Positions 59,101-64,000 of a DNA stretch of 64,000 bases are shown piece after piece. The stretch spans positions 62,001-126,000 of the forward strand of contig JASANE010029006.1 of the NCBI GenBank assembly GCA_030248225.1. The letters are read 5' to 3'. Every line of letters begins with the position of its first letter. Position 1 is the first letter of the stretch. The notes beneath the pieces are model-generated. The model had not been told where the DNA came from, ran no database searches, and was given only the letters and a program-made list of their open reading frames with translations. The DNA comes from Trileptium ribeirensis (lineage: Eukaryota; Nematoda; Enoplea; Enoplida; Thoracostomopsidae). The translations under genes and the position numbers were made by a program.

Positions 59101-59790
59101 CAAATGTGTGTATTTTACAATTTTTTTACACGGTACACTTAATGATAATTTAAAACCGGAACAATAATGAACGTTTCGATGTTTTCTCACGACCCAAAAT
59201 AGTATTTAAATACGTTTTGCAGCCCCTTCAAAATACGCGTGTATTTTACAGTTTTACAGCTCTGTACATGACGATAATTTAAGTTTGTGCGGAAAATAAT
59301 GACGTATTGATGTTTTTATGACCCGAAATAATATTAAATACGTTCGCACCCCTTCAAAATGTGTGATTGACAAATTTTTACAGCTCTGTACATGAATATA
59401 TTAAGTTTATGCGAACAACGCTCGACGCTTTCTAATTAAAATAATTTGAGGCAGTTTTGCAGACACTTCAAAATGTGTGTGTATTTTAGAGTTTCACAGC
59501 TCTGTACATGACGATAATTTAGTTTATGCGAAACATAATGACGTATTGATGTTTTTATGACCCTAAATAATATTAAATATGGTTTCGCAGCCGCTTCAAA
59601 ATGTGTGTATTTTTTTAGCAATTTTACAGCTCTGTATATGATGATAATTTAAGTTTATGCGGAACAATAATGACGTGTTGATGTTTTTATTGACCCGAAA
59701 TACAGTTAAGTATGTTTTGCAGCCCCTTCAAAATGCGTGTGATTTACAGTTTTACAGCTCTGTAAATGACCATCATATTAAGTAACACTG
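56110..59790 (+). repeat. 127-bp satellite array, forward, about 29 units
   Basis: The unit starts ACAGCTCTGTACATGACGAT, continues through AATTTAAGTTTATGCGGAAC, TTTTTATGACCCCAAATAAT and TTGCAGCCCCTTCAAAATGT, and ends GTGTATTTTACAGTTTT. Units are 127 bp where clean (56126 to 56253). Those between about 57.6 and 59.4 kb are scrambled, with many single-base gains and losses. There are no genes inside, and open frames are repeat translation. Confidence 0.95.
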
Positions 59791-59979
59791 CTGCAACAAA
59801 ATGTTAAGTGAATGCTTATTAATTGAATTTTGCAAGATTATAGATCCAATATATTTTAGATCTAATTAAAACATATCCAATTATATTTCATAGATAAAAT
59901 AAGATATTGCTTTTTGTTTTATATTTGTAAAATATATTAGTTTGTTGGTAAAATCAAATTGATCTTAATCCCGATATAA
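59791..59979. other. Centre of the giant palindrome
   Basis: About 190 bp of A/T-rich sequence that is not part of the 127-bp unit and is not itself clearly palindromic. It contains ATAGATCCAATATATTTTAG and TTTAGATCTAATTAA words. Confidence 0.6.
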
Positions 59980-62900
59980 AATACACACATATTGAAAGGG
60001 GCTGCAAAACATATTTAATATTATTTGGGGTCATAAAAACATCAAAACGTCATTATTGTTCCGCATAAACTTAAATTATCGTCATGTACAGAGCTGTAAA
60101 AACTGAAAAATACACGCATTTTGAAGGGGCTGCAAACATATTTAATATTATTTGGGGTCATAAAAACATCAAAACGTCATTATTGTTCCGCATAAACTAA
60201 TGGCATCGTCATGTACAGAGCTGTAAAACTGTAAAATATACACATTTTGAAGGGGCTGCAAAACATATTTAATATTATTTGGGGTCATAAAAACATCAAC
60301 ACGTCATTATTATTCCGCATAAACTTAAACTATCGTCATGTACAGAGCTGTAAAACTGTAAAGGACACACATTTTGAAGGGGCTGCAAAACATATTTAAT
60401 ACTATTTGGGGTCATAAAAACATCAACACGTCATTATTGTTCCGCATAAACTTAAATTATCGTCATGTACAGAGCTGTAAAACTGTAAAAATACACACAT
60501 TTTGAAGGGGCTGCAAAACATATTTAATATTTATTTGGGGTCATAAAAACATCAACACGTCATCATCGTTCCGCATAAACTTAAATTATCGTCATGTACA
60601 GAGCTGTAAAACTGTAAAATACACACATTTTGAAGGGGCTGCAAAACATATTTAATATTATTTGGGTAAATAAAAACATCAAAATGTCATTATTGTTCCC
60701 GCATAAACTCAAAATTATCGTCATGTACAGAGCTGCGTAACTGTAAAATACACAGGTTTTGAAAGGGCTGAAAAACATATTTAATATTATTTGGGGTCAT
60801 AAAAACATCAACACGTCATTATTTTTCCGCATAAATTGTTAAATTATTGTCATGTACAGAGCTGTAAAACCTGTAAAATACATACTTTTTGAAGGGGCTG
60901 CAAAACATATTTAATATTATTTGGCCTCATAAAAACATCAATACGTCATCATATTGTTTCGCATAAACTTAAATTATTGTCATGTACAGAGCTGTAAAAC
61001 TGTAAAATACACACATTTTGAAGTGGCTGCAAAACATATTCAATATTATTTAGGGTCATAAAAACATCAACACGTCATTATTGTTCCGCATAAACTCAAC
61101 GTTGTCATGTACAGAGCTGTAAAACTGTAAAATACACACATTTTGAAGGGGCTGCAAAACATATTTAATATTATTTGGGGTCATAAAAACATCAAAACGT
61201 CATTATTTTTCCGGATAAACGGAACGGATCGTCATGTAAAGAGCTGTAAAACTGTAAAATACACGCATTTTGAAGAGGCTGCAAAACATATTTAATATTA
61301 TTTGGGTTCATAAATATTTAAACTCAAACACCATTATTGTTCCGCATAAACTTAATTATTGTCATGTACAGAGCTGTAAAACTGTAAATACACACATTTT
61401 GAAGTGGCTGCATTTCATATTTAATATTACTTGGGGTCATAAAAAGCATCAAAACGTCACTATTGTTCCGCATAAGCTTAAATTATCGTCATGTACAGAG
61501 CTGTGAAACTGTAAATACAGATATTTGAAGGGGCTGCAAAACCTATTTAATATTATTTGGGGTCATAAAAACATCAACACGTCATTAATTTTCCGGCATA
61601 AACTTAAATTATGGTCATGTACAGAGCTGCAAAACTGTAAAATACACGCATTTTGAAGGGGCTGCAAAACATATTTAATATTATTTGGGTTCATAAAAAC
61701 ATCAACACGTCATTATTGTTCCGCATAAACTTAAATTATCGTCATGTACAGAGCTGTAAAACTGTAAAATACACACATTTTGAAGTGGCTGCAAACCATA
61801 TTTAATATTATTTAGGGTCATAAAAACATCAACACGTCATTGTTCCGCATAAACTTAAATTATCGTCATGTACAGAGCTGTGAAACTGTAAAATACACAC
61901 ATTTTGAAGGGTCTGCAAAACTTATTTAATATTATTTGGGGTCATAAAAACATCAATACGTCATTATTGTTTCGCATAAACTTAAATTATCGTCATGTAC
62001 AGAGCTGTAAAACTGTAAAATACACGCATTTTGAAGGGGCTGCAAAACATATTTAATATTATTTGGGGTCATAAAAACATCAATACGTCATTATTGTTTC
62101 GCATAAACTTAAATTATCGTCATGTACAGAGCTGTAAAACTGTAAAATACGCGCATTTTGAAGGGGCTGCAAAACATATTTAATATTATTTGGGTTCATA
62201 AAAACATCAACACGTCATTAATTTTCTGGTATAAATGAATGAATGGCGATGTACAGAAGTGAAGGAGCTGTAAAATACACACATTTTGAAGGGGCTGCAA
62301 AACATATTTAATATTATTTGGGGTCATAAAAACATCAATACGTCATTATTGTTTCGCATAAACTTAAATTATCGTCATGTACAGAGCTGTAAAACTGTAA
62401 AATACACGCATTTTGAAGGGGCTGCAAAACATATTTAATATTATTTGGGTTCATAAAAACATCAAAACGTCATTATTGTTCCGCATAAACTTAAATTATC
62501 GTCATGTACAGAGCTGTAAAACTGTAAAATACACACATTTTGAAGGGGCTGCAAAACATATTTAATATTATTTGGGGTCATAAAAACATTAATACGTCAT
62601 TATTGTTTCGCATAAACTTAAATTATCGTCATGTACAGAGCTGTAAAACTGTAAAATACACGCATTTTGAAGGGGCTGCAAAACATATTTAATATTATTT
62701 GGGGTCATAAAAACATCAATACGTCATTATTGTTTCGCATAAACTTAAATTATCGTCATGTACAGAGCTGTGAAACTGTAGAAAAGATACGCATTTTGAA
62801 GGGGCTGCAAAAACACATTTCTTAATATTATTTGGGATCATAAAAACATCAAAACGTCATTATTTTTCCGCATAAACTTAATTTATGGTCATGTACAGAG

Positions 62901-63172
62901 CTGCAAAACTGTAAAATACACACATTTTGAAGGGGCTGCAAAACATATTTAATATTATTTTGGGTCATAAAAACATCAACACGTCATTATCTTTTCGCAT
63001 AAACTTAAATCATGGTCATGTACAGAGCTGCAAACCTGTAAAATACACGCATTTTGAAGGGGCTGGCAAAACATATTTAATATTATTTGGGTTCATAAAA
63101 ACATCAAAATGTCATTATTGTTCCACATAAACTTAAATTATCGTCATGTAGATAGCTGTAAAGCTGTAAAAT
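59980..63172 (-). repeat. 127-bp satellite array, reverse, about 25 units
   Basis: The same unit as 56110-59790 on the other strand (ACACATTTTGAAGGGGCTGC, GGGGTCATAAAAACATCAA, GTCATGTACAGAGCTGTAAA). It is more uniform than the forward array, with only a few damaged units, for example near 62.2 kb. Confidence 0.95.
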
Positions 63173-63199
63173 ACAACTAAAATTGAAAATAATGCTATC

Positions 63200-64000
63200 T
63201 CATTCATATCGTTTAGCGTTGATCTCCCATATCAGCAATCGTAATTGATGTGCTTTTCTAACCGCTTTTTTACCAGGGGCGACGCAAAAGGGCAGTGTTA
63301 ACTTAGTGGAACAAATAAGTTTTAAGCTTTGTTTTTGTAAGTCGTTATTGAAACTGCATTTTTTCTTAACGATACCGGTAATGAAATCCATAATAGCCCG
63401 ACAATCCTGAGGCTTCGCACCCCACCCCCCGCCCCCCCGTGACGATTTCAATCTGAACCCTCCTGGCGACAACCTCGCACCCACCTGTGGGACTTCTGAC
63501 TTCGCCTACATATGGTAAATTCATTGATGAATTCCTCGTATCAGAGGTTTTATTTTCCCCAACTAACCTAGTTAATTTGTATATGTCGTCTAAACGTAGA
63601 TTTTTCGTCGTCAGTGTTTAAAACAGAACCTAATTGCTAATTTATCTGCTGTCAAGTTGCCCACCAAGCTATCTGGACAGTTTACGAGATTTTGTCGGTA
63701 GTGTAAAACCAATCGAAACAAACGAAATTCAAAATGCAACAAAAAAACAGAAAAACTATAATCAAAACACCCACCACTTGCTTTCCGTCTGTGTAGTTCG
63801 CAAAAGAATTCGCGTAGTTGATCTCGCAGCTCCTACGGGTTGCCACCCAAGTAACCGTCCTCGTACCTATCCCAGTATAGCAAGCAATCTTTTTCAATTA
63901 AGTTTCCAATACGAGCCACAATTTCGCGACGAGGTTCTCCACATGGTGCATCTGAAAACCAGTCTACCTTTTCAATTGCTGCGTTTCTTCGGCCACCGGC
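63200..64000 (-). pseudogene. Right-arm copy of the unidentified two-exon gene
   Basis: The exon 2 counterpart (63200-63484) is open and longer than in the left arm, continuing 19 codons past the left-arm stop to INAKRYE. The exon 1 counterpart has a TAG in the GGNP region and an inserted base shortly after, so it is broken. Its 5' part also differs from the left arm by a small replacement near WFS. The copy runs out of the window. Function is unknown, as for the left arm. Confidence 0.35.

Larger units (their letters stand above)
55285..64000. repeat. Giant palindrome, at least 8.7 kb
   Basis: The first bases of the left arm (GCCGGTGGCCGAAGAAACG at 55285) reappear as the reverse complement of the last bases of the window. 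Outer arms of about 820 bp, then 127-bp arrays of opposite orientation, surround a 190-bp AT-rich centre. The left array is about 0.5 kb (four units) longer. Arms differ by scattered substitutions and indels, so they are not simply one strand read twice. The right arm leaves the window, so the full size and the end sequences are unseen. Confidence 0.85.

Noticed and set aside
63682..63897. 71-codon minus-strand frame in the right arm
   Set aside because: It is the wrong frame of the exon 1 counterpart and runs on into the proposed intron; the matching frame is broken by TAG.

Overview
This is an AT-rich, repeat-dominated, gene-poor piece of a eukaryotic genome, most likely from an invertebrate animal. 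Support for that: a full BEL/Pao LTR retrotransposon, a gypsy-type gag relic, a LINE reverse-transcriptase scrap, many short terminal-inverted-repeat (TIR) elements, long tandem arrays, and one host-type gene resembling an ionotropic glutamate receptor. Two weak hints favour a nematode: short TTAGGC runs inside a repeat at 53.9 kb (TTAGGC is the nematode telomere unit) and a TTTTCAG splice acceptor inside the retroelement. I cannot name the species. No bacterial operons, rRNA, CRISPR or intact tRNA genes are visible.

Layout. 1-10.6 kb: non-coding, with two TIR elements (1.74-2.33, 2.37-2.51 kb), a four-unit 165-bp tandem repeat (4.03-4.66 kb), two GC-rich islands and an AT-palindromic tract. 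10.6-11.7 kb: decayed gypsy-type gag on the minus strand. 11.79-19.37 kb: complete but mutated BEL/Pao element on the minus strand, with 458-bp LTRs and a 5-bp target duplication. Its order is gag, protease, reverse transcriptase, RNase H, integrase and C-terminal pol domain, then an extra 3' ORF with the residues of an SGNH/GDSL hydrolase, preceded by a splice-acceptor-like site. 19.64-21.06 kb: fold-back element filled with a 23-bp VNTR.

21-44 kb: mostly featureless DNA holding the receptor-like ORF (28.02-29.17 kb, minus), more TIR elements (29.4, 30.75, 31.9, 35.3 kb), a 148-bp duplication, a 32-bp degenerate repeat, a cluster of GTTCGCGAAC palindromes (39.5-40.2 kb) and a LINE fragment (43.0-43.3 kb). 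44-54.5 kb: fold-back and minisatellite DNA, including 22 near-identical 75-bp units (46.36-48.01 kb), a nested perfect palindrome (49.98-50.09 kb) and a palindrome enclosing a tRNA-like head (53.3-53.8 kb).

55.28 kb to the end: a very large palindrome. Each arm carries a broken copy of the same unidentified two-exon gene next to an array of 127-bp units. The arrays run in opposite directions and meet at a 190-bp AT-rich centre.

The most interesting points are the SGNH-like ORF in the env position of the BEL element and the giant array-bearing palindrome. Many single-base indels in the arrays look like sequencing noise or decay, so broken frames should be read with that in mind.
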